Assembly (NCBI GenBank): GCA_964017065.1
Contig: OZ024784.1
Span: forward strand, 5,189,152 to 5,253,151
DNA: 64,000 bases
Origin: Haliclona indistincta
Taxonomy: Eukaryota > Porifera > Demospongiae > Haplosclerida > Chalinidae
Direction of reading: 5' to 3'
Shown: one piece after another, positions 36,143 to 52,617 of the stretch
How the letters are laid out: each line of letters starts with the position of its first letter
Numbering within the stretch: the first letter of the stretch is position 1
Notes under the pieces: model-generated
Databases searched by the model: none
What the model was told of the DNA's origin: nothing
Seen by the model: only the letters and a program-made list of their open reading frames with translations
Translations under genes and position numbers: made by a program

Positions 36143-39100
36143 TCACTGCTGGTCAGATGATGTCGCCATTCTCTTCTCTGCTTCGATATCTGAAAAGAGA
36201 CATTGAAAAAATCAGACATAGCATGTACACTTCATCGGTACTGTGAATAGGGAAATCTACGATTGTAAAAATTTTTGATCCGTTAAATTTATGGACCTCT
36301 TAACTAAAAAATTCTGAGCTTGTGATGAAAAATGAAATTGGTGTGTTTAACTGCATTGCTAGCCTATTAGACTAGTTTTCTTCAAAAAATTGTGGTTTTG
36401 ATGAACACACATAAAAAATACACCGCAATAACTTGAAATCCTATGAAACTGAATGTCACTGATCACCAGACAACCATCATTTCAGATTCAATAACCTTCT
36501 AGCAGATATACAAGCGCAGCACTTACCTTCTTGAGTGGGCAGTGTGTTCTTTTCCACAGTTCCTACAAGATTCATGCTAGATTGATCAAAACGTCTAACT
36601 TCGGAATTCAGACGCCATAAAGTAGGTCTCATTTCTTCCGACACCCCCATTGCTTGAATTTTCTCAGATAAAATATCTAAAATGCAAAAATAAAGACACA
36701 GTACACACAAAAGTACCTCCTACTACTTACCATACTTCGTGGGTAGAGAGGATCTTACCACAGTAGAAGTGTGATGGAGGTCTGACTTATTGAAATCCAC
36801 AACGTCTGAATTCAGTCGCTTGATTATTGGTTTCACTTGGATGCCCTTCAAAACACCTGAAAAATCACTAAATAGAAACTCTGCAATAAAGAATGACGGA
36901 AGCACTTACGGCCCACAGGATAGATTGATCGTGATAGTTTTGGATTAGGCACATGTCGTAGCCATCTCTTGTTGAATGATTCAACCAGCCTGTTGACGGA
37001 ATAGCTGCCGTCATTAGTCCCACCGACAACATGACCTAGACAATAACAATACACAGCATAAACCAGCTACAACTGCCGGTACAACTTACCAACAGGAAAT
37101 GCACGCTTTTCAACCGTTTTAACTGGATTCAACTTCATTTTGCTCAACCTACTAGTAGCTTTTTTTACTTGAGTCAAAAAGAGATCTTTGGCTGTGATAT
37201 TTTGCAAGATATCTTTGGAAGTCCTATGATGAGGTCGTGAATTAGAGACACGGTCACTGGGATTAGGAACTGGTGGTGGTGGAGGAGGAGGCGGGGGTGG
37301 GGAAGAGACGGGCTTTGAACCAAGCTTAGATTTCATGGGTGCCTTGCTGTAGTACTTGGCTTTTGATGGCGGCAGTGCAGGAGTTGGTCTTTGGTCAGCA
37401 GGCACCAATACATTGTTCTCTTTACTTTGCAGTTGATAAGCAAGATGGTAGTCAGCTAACTGTTGCTGGAACTCTTCTCCCTCAGCTAGTTTCCTGGCTA
37501 GTATCTTATCAGCATCTTCCTCATCCTCACTCGAGGAAGACTCAACAAATGTCTTTGTCTTCCTCTTTTTTTGCTTTTTCGATGAGTTTTGAGATGATTT
37601 TTGTAGCGAAGATGATTTAAATGGATGATGAAGACTATTTAATTTTGAGAATTTGATGTAATGATCATCCAAATAGTCGTCTTCCTCTTCTTCTGGCTCC
37701 TGTTGTTGCATAAAGAACTGATCGAGGTCACTTTTAGACACTAAGCCACTCTCAGTACCAGCAGTGCTATCAAGAGAATAGTACACAGTACCAATTTGTT
37801 GAATAACAGTGTAAAATGAATAAAGCTATAATTATGGTAGATTGGAAATTTTTGGTGTTAGAATATTTTCGTCGTCTATCTTTGCAACGAAAATTAAACA
37901 AAGGGAAAATTTTTATAGGCAAAAATTCCCGATCTATGGTACAAAGCAGCAACACATGTTTAGAGTATGTACACTAACTCTAGTGCTGTTCCTACAACAA
38001 TAACGGGAGGCACAAATTGCACTACATAAAAATTAGGTACAGTGAGCAAACCACAATAAACAGGTGAGTGTGTATTGTGAATCAGTACTGACCTAGCCTC
38101 GCCTCCAGTCCACACCCTTCAGTTAGTGAAGGTGTGGACTGGAGGTGAGGCTAGTACTGACCTTGAGTTGCTAATGGAGTGAGTAAAATCATCATCCTAA
38201 AATAAATAAATTCAAAAAGATATGAAAGTGAGTTTAATACTCACTTGTAGCATTTCTATGAGATCAACATCATCTTCTCCAATGCTGAGAAAAACATGGC
38301 CCAGACTGTCTGTATGTGACAGATATGATGAATAATCTTCTTGATACTCCTCTTGATGCTTTTGCTCTTGTTTCGGCAACATAGTAGCTAATGAAGACAG
38401 TATAGAAGCAATGGATGGGCGGTCTTTAGCTTCCCATTGAGTGCAGCTAAAAAGAAGAGTAATTCAATATTCTTTCTCTATATTATTACTAATCACCTCT
38501 TGAATAGCTCTTCCAGCTTAGGATGGATCGGATTAACTATTTTCAGTTGTTCCCTCTTCATTAGCACACTCACTATCACCATTGCTGGTGGTTTTTTGGC
38601 ATACGGTACCATTCCAGTCACTAGTTCATACAGTACCATACCAAAGCTGTATATATCTGCTGAAAATTTATATCGAGAACAGTTGAGCACCTCAGGTGCT
38701 GTCCAATGTACTGTACCAATATTGCCTATAGGAATAACAGTCATTAAATAATCCATACTACAGTGGAACCTCTCTAAGGTGGACACCATTGGGACCGACA
38801 AAATTGTCCATTATAGAGAGGGTGTCCTCTGGTCAGAGGTTTATTATACATTATGTGGGTTATATTTGGGATTCAGTAAGTGTCGGGATGAGAGGTGTCC
38901 ACTAAGAGGGGTTCCACTGTATTCTAATAGTATATCACCTGTCATTGTAGCACTCTCAACTTTCATTCTTGCTAGTCCAAAGTCACACAACTTGGCCTGG
39001 CAAGGTAGCGGTCCTGTTAGCAGTACATTCTTACTCTTAAGATCTCGATGCAGAATGTTGTTAAAGTGAAGGAACTGCAGACCACGACATATACCGGTAG

Positions 39101-39746
39101 CTATAGAGACAAGATTCTCAATGTTCAATCGGTGTTTTTGAACGTGCAAGAGATAGTAAAGAGAACCACCAGCCATGAACTCCATGACAATGGCAAGGCG
39201 AGGAGGAGATGGACAGGCGGCCATCAACATGACTATGTTAGGATGCCGTAGACAGTTCATGACAAACACTTCACGCTTAAAGGCATCATGGGCCTCTGGT
39301 GATAGCTGCCCTGCGAACAGCACCTTCACAGCGACTTCACTTCCTCTCCACTTGGCTCTACACACCTCACCAAATGCCCCACGATCAATCATAGCACCCA
39401 TCTCAAGATCGCTAAATTCAATATTCAGAGCCTGAGGTAAATGCTGGAGAGGACCGGCTCGCAGCTGTAGGAGCAGCTTGTAGAGAGCTACATTGAGCTG
39501 TGGTTGATAATTAGTGTGAATGCACAGATATACACACATGATTATACCACCCACCTTCACACTCGACTTGTCTATCATTAGGTGACATAGTGGACAACCA
39601 AACTGCGCTGAACTGATCCGTACTAAAGGCTGTATACATGATTGACATATAGTATGCCCGCAAGGCAAAGAATACGGTTTTCTAGTATCTCCCAACTCCT
39701 GAAAACACGCAGGACACTCACTTGCAGCCGAGAGACCAGCATCCAT
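36143..39746 (-). CDS. RING - TKL kinase - polyproline - beta-thymosin repeat protein
   Basis: Ten exons join in phase to about 780 residues: 39555-39746, 38939-39497, 38725-38939 region boundary (exon 3 38497-38725), 38245-38446, 38162-38196, 37090-37766, 36910-37035, 36731-36856, 36527-36676, 36143-36189. Residues 11-54 are a C3HC4 RING (C11, C14, C29, H31, C34, C37, C51, C54). Residues ~90-345 are a TKL/RAF-like kinase: VAVK Lys122, HRDLKSKN with Asp216, DFG Asp236, HWTAPE. The glycine loop reads DRGAFGEV, so its first Gly is Asp. Then come an acidic Lys-rich linker and a run of ten prolines near residue 580. The last ~180 residues hold four beta-thymosin-like repeats (TVEKRAFP, FNKRWLRH, FNKSDLHHTSTV, FDQSSMNLVGTVEKNTLPT). 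Three of these units are on phase 1-1 exons. Likely an actin-binding kinase/E3 scaffold (inference). Confidence 0.82.
38093..38154. repeat. Snap-back palindrome in an intron
   Basis: Arms 38093-38121 and 38127-38154 (CTAGCCTC…CCAGTCCACACC…) are reverse complements except for one mismatch and one extra base, with a 5-base loop. It lies between exons 5 and 6 of the RING-kinase gene. Confidence 0.85.
38761..38919. mobile_element. pogo/mariner-like MITE, 159 bp
   Basis: Terminal inverted repeats CAGTGGAACCTCTCTAAGGT… and (reverse) CAGTGGAACCCCTCTTAGTG…, flanked by TA on both sides, as in Tc1/mariner/pogo insertions. No coding capacity. It is inside the intron that splits the activation loop of the RING-kinase gene. 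Confidence 0.82.
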
Positions 39747-39980
39747 ACTAAAAGATTAATAACTTATAATAACTTATTACTATGAGAGAGTTAAAAGAGT
39801 TAAATATAAATTTAATAAGAACGCATGCGTTGAAAGAACTAGGCGAACGGTATGCGATACGAGTGTATACTATACATTGGTCAAACGGTACCGGTGTTGC
39901 CGACAGAGTGGCTTAGCTTAGCTCAGAGCTCCACTGACTGAGACAGTTTCCGCCCTCTCCCCTTCTTCCCCGTTTTAACC
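39747..39980. promoter_or_regulatory. Bidirectional spacer RING-kinase / AKT
   Basis: 234 bp separate the divergent start codons of the two kinase genes, so promoter elements are probably shared. It includes a short pyrimidine-rich leader (CCGCCCTCTCCCCTTCTTCCCC) just before the AKT ATG. Confidence 0.4.
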
Positions 39981-44232
<4,252 letters not shown>

Positions 44233-44534
44233 TTCCTTCTTTCTCAAATACCTGATGTTTTTTTTACCAGAATACATGTTAGCAACTTGAAATAACCTAT
44301 TGATTTTTTCATGAGTGTGCTTATGTCTATTAATGTGTGCGTTGATCAAATTCTTTTTGTAAGTCTGCTCGAACCTGTTATAGACAATTTGTTTCTTTCT
44401 CTCTGTGTGTACACAGGATATTTCGATTATCATTTTTTAGACTATACTGTCGAGTTAAACCACTGTTTTCATATTCACTATAGAAATTATATAATGTTAC
44501 TGTGGCTAAATTAGATGTAATAATCATAAAATTA

Positions 44535-47500
44535 TCATAGTGTATACTGACTGCTGCATTCTTCAACAGGCTCTCCGGTGATAATATGGCCAGCTACAAA
44601 ACAGCGTATGAAAGTTGGTTATTATGATAAAGCTATGTGCTCACCTGCACATTTCATGCCGAACTCGGTCATTTTCTGCTGAACAGACTGCACGCCCTCC
44701 TTGTCTCCTAATCTAACTACACAAAACAGTAATTTTCAGTTCTGATGTTTCACTCACTGTATGCTCTTAACAACTGGATTTGCAGTGATCTGGTGTCTAG
44801 ACCCAGCTCATCGTACAACTGTACAACTAAACGAATAGCATCCACCTGCAGTGAGTCCACAAATCATCACAATCGTGTCAGCACGAGCACTCACCTTTCC
44901 TTCGGACACTCTAGACCGACAGAATGCTTCAACAGAGAGGTGATTCATTTTAAATCCCTCTTCTGAAGCTACCTCTTTAGCCTCATCCAAACTTCCGTTC
45001 TGAATGTGGGACAGCATTAGTGCTTGATTAAAATCATATGACGATGAATCTTGAGCTTTGGCCAGAGTTATTTCCTTTACTCTTTCCAAGAAATCGTCAT
45101 TTTTATTAGCCACTATTACGTCCAGCAGAAGAAACAGAGCAACAGGTGAAGGGAAATCTTCATACATAGCAACAGCTCCATCCAGGTTATTACTAGACAT
45201 TATAATAATAATTATTGTGAACTAACGAACGAATACGAATCAAACCTGCTCAGATGAACTTTTACCAGACAGGACAACATTCTGTTGGTCACATCCAAAA
45301 TATACTGTTTTCTTTCGTCCTCTATGAGTTTCTTGACAGTAACAACATCACCATGGAACGAGTAGGCCTCCATCAAAACACTCAAAGTGAAGGTATTAGG
45401 TTTATGACCAGAGGAAAGCAGTAGCTCATAATACTTTCTGGCATCTGAGGTAAGTACATAGTGTTAGAAACTCTTTAGTACTGCTCTTACTCTTTATATC
45501 GCCTCTGTCACTGTAGTATCCGATCAAGGAGTTCCAGGTATATCTACTGATTTTAGTTCCTTCTGCTCGCAATTTACTGAATAACAAAACATGTGTGCAC
45601 ATGTAATCAGTGACAGTTAGTCACCTTAGAAGATCCTCAGCCGCAGCAATATTTCCTTGATGTGCAAGTGATGAAATCACCGCAAGATAATCTTTCTGTC
45701 TTAGTCTCAAGCCCTTTTCACACACTGACTGGTACAATTTACAAACTCTGTCATGTCTCTGAGAGCAAAGATATAAACACTATCCCGTTATCTTTATTCT
45801 AAACTTGCTTGGTTGGTGATAGAATTCTGTGCAGAGAAAACATGGACATCATTCAGTCTGTTTAAGAGACAACTTCACTAACCTTCATGTGTATCAGTTC
45901 ATCTGAAGATGGATGCTGTCGGTATAGCAGTCAAAAACAGGAGAGAACACAAGCAGCATGACTTACCGTATTTCTTGCAGCAGCAGACATGATGTATGAG
46001 TAAATTCCATCAGACAATGGATACCCCTTGAACAAAGAACAATATGAAAACTAGTGATTATACCCATTCACACAGCATTGTAACCAGGCTGAACCAAACC
46101 GTGCCACACTTTATGGTCAAAGTTCTGACACAACCAAACTGTACAGAAAGCGCCCCACCTATGGTTGGGGTGCCGTATTGGTTCAGCATTCATAGTTCAT
46201 ACTGTCAGAGATTTATAAACTGGCCGACCAGGTTCAGTTCTAGCGCATAGTGTGAACATGGTACAAGTCTCCCTACCTGATCAATTAAGTCTGCTGCGAA
46301 ATTCCTTACAGTATCAGAATGTCCTTCCAGAGATAATGTATCTGCACATTTCTCTATACAACTAGTGAGGTCGTCCAATGAGGTAGAAGGTAAGATTGTG
46401 TGTAGCATCTTCAAAATTCTAGCCAATGGTGAAATACTTGGGTACTCATTTTGACAGTGGTTGATCAAACATTGGTAAAGAAACTCTTCACCAACTTCTG
46501 ATGCATTAATCTTCTTCACTAAATTATGCAAAGAGAGTTATGATAAGGGAAAACAGTTTATGAAACCTACAAACATCCCGAAGAGTTAATAGTTCTTGAC
46601 AGCACAGAACGCTGATAAGTTTTCTTTTTCCCTCAATGGTGTCAAGTATCCCACTCTCCTAGAGAAGAGAAAGAAATAGAAATGAACAGAAACAGCTATT
46701 GATGTACCTTCATGATGGCTACAAGACTTTCTGTGGGCTCAGCAGCACGAATAATGCAGTGCACACTATGTATATGTACAAAGATATGCAGCATACAGTG
46801 AAGATTTACTCACACATTATAATTCAAATCAAGATTGAGCTCATTAAGCAATGCAAGACAACTCTTAATACCTGTGATAGACAAGATACATGACTGTTTC
46901 ACACAAAAGATTTTTGCATAAGCTAAATTCACTGAAGAGATGAATATTTTGACACTGACCATCAAGATCTCGACCATTTGTACACTGAACAAAGGCTGGC
47001 AACAGATAATGTGTCTTGACAGCAAAACCCTATGGTTTAACACATGGATTCAAGCATGTTTGGATGTATCAACACACCTGTTGATGCATAGCCCGTACGG
47101 TATGCATGATAACAACAGCATTAGCGTTTTGATGCATATATGCCAGGACATTCTCCCATGTGTTCTTGTCAATACAACCTATCGCAGCCATTCTCAGTGT
47201 AGTTTCCAACAACCAGCTAGTAGGCTGTTTTGACTTTATCATGTGATGGAACACAAGTGGTGTAACTTGTAATGCCTTCATGGAAGATGACAACTGGGAC
47301 ACTATTTCCAATAATTGCAGACTGCTTTCAAACTCTCCTCGACTGGCCCAAGACTGGACTAGCGATAACAGATCTAAATAATTAATTGCATAATAATATA
47401 TCGCACTAGTTCAACTTCATTGAATGTACCTGGAACAATGGTTTTATTGGAAATCATGTCCAGTACCTATACAAATTGCAATTGTTGTGTATAAGAATTC

Positions 47501-48413
47501 TTAGCCACAGTGCCATAATAGCCACTAACCTCATTCAAGAAGCTATGATGCCCTCCCATAGACAAGGAGTCTAGTATAGCTATGTATACATCATGGCTTG
47601 GATACAGCTTCTTGGCTATCATCTTTTTCAGTGTTTCTCTCACTTGTTCAATCTCACCGCGATTAGCATGGCCCTGTAATAGAGCTGTATAACTGGGAAT
47701 ACCAGGCTCAAACCCATTCTCCTCCATCACATCTAGCATCCTCCATGCTTCATCCATGTCACCTGACTGGGTGTGGCCAGTGATGAGACTAGCATACACC
47801 TGTTCTGTGATGGTGTGTCCATTATCATACATGTGTTTCAGTATAGACTGTGCTCCTGTGAGGTTACCCTGCCGACAGTGAGAGTCTAATAGCAGATTGA
47901 GAGTGCCTTGATTGGGAACAATGCCTGCTGTACTCATCTCATCCATGAACTGAGATGGAGAGAATTTGTGGTTGTTGCTGATGTACACTCTGAGGAGGCT
48001 ATTGTGCAGCGATGCATCCATCTTGGTACCTTAATGAAAGGAACAGGCTGGTTGTAAAACAATGACCAAAAATCAATAATAATAATACCTTTCTTCTTCA
48101 AGCCATTCCACATCGTATTAGCTATTGCAACTCGACTATCAGGATGCTCCAGCTTTAATCCCAGTACACATTGTCGGAAATACTCATGCACTTCGTTAAC
48201 ACCGCGGGGTGATCGACCTAGAATATACACCATGCCTCATTCGTGCATTTTATGTGTAAAAACAGGCTCACCCAAAAAACCGTTGAATTTATCGAATAGG
48301 TGCTTCTTGTTATTGATCGCAAACAAATGTGCCCATCGGTAAGGAATCGTCTTTCTTGGTAACGCGCTGTTTAGCGAGCTCCAGCGGGAACCAAGACATA
48401 CGACACGGAGCAT
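44535..48413 (-). CDS. LRPPRC-like mitochondrial PPR protein, copy A
   Basis: Multi-exon gene with many small introns. The ATG at 48413 starts a basic, acid-free presequence (MLRVVCLGSRWSSLNSALPRK) typical of mitochondrial import; the open frame upstream of it uses GTG only. The large exon 47530-48029 holds successive 35-residue PPR helical hairpins (e.g. TLNLLLDSHCRQGNLTGAQSIL, VYASLITGHTQSGDMDEAW, SYTALLQGHANRGEIEQV) matching the N-terminal PPR block of LRPPRC. Further weak PPR helices continue to the last exon, which ends QYTL-stop at 44535. Known role: with SLIRP, stabilises mitochondrial mRNAs and supports polyadenylation and translation. It is tandem with copy B 131 bp upstream. It appears shorter than the vertebrate protein (1394 residues). 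The exact exon set was not fully resolved. Confidence 0.82.
46067..46256. repeat. Possible MITE in a copy A intron
   Basis: The segment begins TTCACAC and ends GTGTGAA, with further imperfect inverted similarity (GGCTGAACC inside left, GGTTCAG inside right) over ~190 bp. No clear target duplication, so the call is weak. Confidence 0.35.
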
Positions 48414-48544
48414 GTCACCCACTAAAGACCAGACACTCGCATAAGCATTAACCCCTCGAACACACTATACCATGTGCTCGCATTTGCATTTTCTCTTTGG
48501 TCCATAGTTGGCGCTAACTAATTAATTTGTTAACAAAATAATTA

Positions 48545-51500
48545 TTAATTTATTGTCTCAAAAGTTACGATATTGAAGCATCTGAATGAACGAGAAAAAG
48601 TCGTTAGCAAAGCATCAAACAAATTGTGCAAACCTTCAGTATTATAGACTGGTTGTTTGAGAGACGTGACACCAAGGCGATGAAGCTGTTTGGTCAAAAC
48701 AGAAGAAAATTTTTTAGGAGGCTTTGTGCCAGAGTCAGTGAACTCCTTCTGCAGAGACATCATTCCTTCAACATCACCTAATTGTGCTGCAAGACACTAG
48801 ATCTCTCAATGCATGTGTATCAATAAAGTACCATATGCGTTGAGTAGGTGTACTTGTTGCTGTGAGGTATCCATGCCCAGTTCTTGCATTATTTGGAACA
48901 TACAACGAACTGAGTCAACCTTCAAAAAATTATTATACAATCTTCAACTATCAATTCCTCTCACCTTTCCTGTTGAAGCTATTCTGCGGCATATCACTTC
49001 AGCAGATAATAATTTGGAATTGATGTTGCCCCCTCTAGCTATCTCCATCGCTTGTTCAGTGTTACCACACATAAGGTGGGCCTCCAATATCATTCCATAA
49101 ATATATGACTTTTCTTGAGGAAGAGCCACAACACGCTCTAGCAATTTAGCTTCGTCCCTCTCAATCAATCGCAGTACAAGCTTGTACAATGAACTTGGAT
49201 TCGGTAAATTATTTTCTGATGATTCGATTGCCACAACAGCCGCCTCAAGGTTATTGCTACAGCAAAATAATCACAATTCATTATAATAGTAGCTTACTTG
49301 TTCATGTGAGCTTCCACGAGTTGCCCAAGAAATACTCGCAAGTTCTTAAATCCATACTTAGGTACCTCATTTTGAATGAGATCTTGAACCATATCAGCAT
49401 CACCATGGAAAGAGTAGGCTGCTAACAGATGCACCATGGTGAATTCATTGGGGACAATATCTGACTTCACTAGTAGTTGAAAATGGCGTCTAGTATCTGC
49501 ATGTGTTTTATAAACCAGACAACTCAATGCATCTACTGACTTTCAACATCTCCTCTTTTGCTGTAAAAGCTGATGAAGGCATTTCGTATGTATTGATTTG
49601 GCACGAATCCCTTTCTCTCAACCTCCCTGATCAGGGCAAGTGATCACATACTTGCTCTAATCTAACAACTCACCTGATCATTTCTTCTGCTGCCAATGTA
49701 TCAGTCCTTAGTAACACAGTAGCCACAATACAGGTCGCATATTTTGTAAGGGTCTGTCCTTTGTTCACTGAAGCACGATAAATTTCCATTGCTATACCAA
49801 TGCGCTGTATTTATAAACTCAAAACATATTATTGTCTAGAATAAACTGATACTCACATTTGAATTAATGAATTGGATGATTTTATCACTCTCTTGCTTTG
49901 CTAATGTCTAAAAACAAATTTAGCATTACTTGCTACCACAATGCATGTATCACTACTACCAGAGACGTAACTAGGATTGGAAGAGCAAAGGGGCAAGAAG
50001 CCAATTGCAAAAATCAAATTAATACTCATGAGATGACATCATAATTATTTGGTAATTTTGGGGTACATTTTTGAGGCTGTACGAACGCTCACGAGAGTTG
50101 CCTATAGCTAGCAGCTTGTAGGCTGTTCCTTGCTGATGCAAAGTTTACTGTGGGCTCAGGGAGTGAATATTGAAGGCTAGCGTTGTTTTTACTGTTGTCC
50201 CTTTGGGGGGCAAGTGCCCCCTCTACCCTACCATAGTTACGCCACTGCTACTACAATATTCAATGAAGTCCCTCTTGCAAAGTGTGGCTGTGTCAGTAAT
50301 AATAACTATCATGTCTCACCAAATCTTCCTGTGTACTGTAATTACTGTGAAATCGCTGCTTCAAGAATTCTACAAACTGAGAGATCAAAATGAACAGAAC
50401 AAGAACAACAATAATTGCTTGCTAACTTCACTACCAGAAACACGCTCAGCAAGTGAGTAGGTGTCATCAGACAGCGTTATACCCTGACAATAACAGGAGG
50501 TAAGAGTCGCTATAGATCAGCGCCTTCTCACCTCATTGACTAAACCTGTCAAAAAACTCTCTACACACGAGACAGGTGAATTACGATGCAACTCGGTGGC
50601 ACATTTCTCAACACAACCAGTGAGCTCATCCATTGGAAGAGAAGAATATAGCATCTTGAACACTTTGGGCAGTTGCACAGTGTCTGGTTTTTCAATTTTA
50701 CAGTGATCGACTAAACCATTGAGAAAGTCATCTTTGGCTTCTGATAAACCTATCTCCTTAACTACAAGAAAGGAGAAAGTGGGCAGTATTCTATGATAGT
50801 CACCTACCAGTATCTGCAGCAATGCGAAGATTCAACACACAAAGATGAGATAAGAATTTTTTTCTCTCTTCATGATTATCTAGAAGACCAATCTCCTGCA
50901 CAAACAAATAACAAGACATGAACTAAAATAACATGACAACAGCGCTAGCCTTCATAAGAGTGAACAAATTGGAAGAACTCCAACTAGAAGCCAACAACAA
51001 TAAAACACTGCATATTAAGAGAAGCAACATTATTATAGTGATGCAATCACATTTAGCTTACACTGTCTGGTCGATACCAAGATTGAACTCGTTCAGAAGT
51101 CTAAGGCACTCTTGTACACCTTGAACGATATAATATTACTAAATAGAATAGCAAAGTAATATCCCAGGCAAACTGACCACTATAGTTGTCACTGTTAATG
51201 TATTGTGCAATTGCTGGATACAGATAATGTCTCTTTACAACACCCCCCTAAAGGAGTAGTTAGAATATGGTTATGCACACAGTAGTCAAGAATACCTTAG
51301 CATTCATTTCTTTTACTGTCTCCACCACCATTTCACTGCTACCAAAAAAATACGAAGAATGAAGCACACTTGTCCAGGTCTGTTCCAACACAAGCTCCAT
51401 TGCAGACAACCTCTTCAGATTATCAAACACAGTCTGCGCCGGTAATTGCGATCTTATCATGTGATGGAAGACCGTACTACTTGCTCTAATCAGCATTCTA

Positions 51501-52617
51501 TGCTCATTGACTACTAGTGATGGTTCGTCTAGCACAGTGGTGATAATCTGCATGCCACTTTCATATTCTCCACGACCAGCTGCAGTTTGGGCCAGTTGTA
51601 GTAAGTCTACAAACAGAAAACCAGAGTAAGAGGGCCAATGAGATCACCACAACCAGTGTACCGTGTGTTATCCATTCTTTGTTTGCAATAAGATCCAGTA
51701 TCTATAGGGGCATGAATAGCCACAGTGCCACAATAGCCACTAACCTCATTCAAGAAGCTATGATGCCCTCCCATAGACAAGGAGTCTAGTATAGCTATGT
51801 ATACATCATGGCTTGGATACAGCTTCTTGGCTATCATCTTTTTGAGTGTTTCTCTCACTTGTTCAATCTCACCACGATTAGCATGGCCCTGTAATAGAGC
51901 TGTATAACTGGGAATACCAGGCTCAAACCCATTCTCCTCCATCACATCTAGCATCTTCCATGCTTCATCCATGTCACCTGACTGGGTGTGGCCAGTGATG
52001 AGACTAGCATACACCTGTTCTGTGATGGTGTGTCCATTATCATACATGTGTTTCAGTATAGACTGTGCTCCTGTGAGGTTACCCTGCCGACAGTGAGAGT
52101 CTAATAGCAGATTGAGAGTGCCTTGATTGGGAGCAATGCCTGCTGTACTCATCTCATCCATGAACTGAGATGGAGAGAATTTGTGGTTGTTGCTGATGTA
52201 CACTCTGAGGAGGCTATTGTGCAGCGATGCATCCATCTTGGTACCTGGATGAAAAGGTAGTATAACAATAATTATTTTGTAATTGCTTGTTCCTCTTACC
52301 ATTGCGTTTTAGAAATAACCACATTTGGTTAGCTGTGCGCACACGTTTATGAGGTACCTCCATTCTCAGCCCAAAAGCACAATGTCTCAGCATACGAAGA
52401 ATGGTACCTTGGTCAACACCTTGTGGTGATTCTCCTAAATTGGACACATCAAACCATGGTTGTCATGATCAGACCTCTTACTGATATGCTGATCAAAATC
52501 ACGTAGCAATGCATTGGACAAGGCTAGCTGGTGAATGCACCGATGAGATATCAGCCCAGGTGCAGTGCAGACACTTGCACGGCTCCACGAGGCAAACAAA
52601 CTCACAGCTCGATGCAT
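48545..52617 (-). CDS. LRPPRC-like mitochondrial PPR protein, copy B
   Basis: Same plan as copy A: ATG at 52617 opens a presequence without acidic residues (MHRAVSLFASWSRASVCTAPG), followed by the exon with the PPR block (about 51747-52246) and many short exons of divergent PPR repeats down to a stop at 48545. The PPR-block exon is nearly identical to that of copy A, whereas the exons on either side share only protein-level similarity. The C-terminal exon (…KFSSVLTKQLHRLGV…FETIN) differs from copy A. Role by family: mitochondrial mRNA stability and translation. A hAT-like MITE sits in one intron. The 5' end is only 145 bp from the divergent NEK2 start. Confidence 0.82.
49960..50247. mobile_element. 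hAT-like MITE, 288 bp, in a copy B intron
   Basis: Left end CAGAGACGTAACTAGGATTGG, right end (reverse) CAGTGGCGTAACTATGGTAG; flanked by CTACTAC on both sides (49953-49959 and 50248-50254). The terminal CAGTGGCGTAACT is shared with the element at 28656, so both belong to one family or to close relatives. No coding capacity. Confidence 0.8.

Noticed and set aside
37970..38000. Possible extra micro-exon between exons 5 and 6 of the RING-kinase gene
   Set aside because: TTGTTGTAG|GAACAGCACTAGA|GTTAG is splice-like, but the direct exon 5-6 join is already in phase and nothing requires it.
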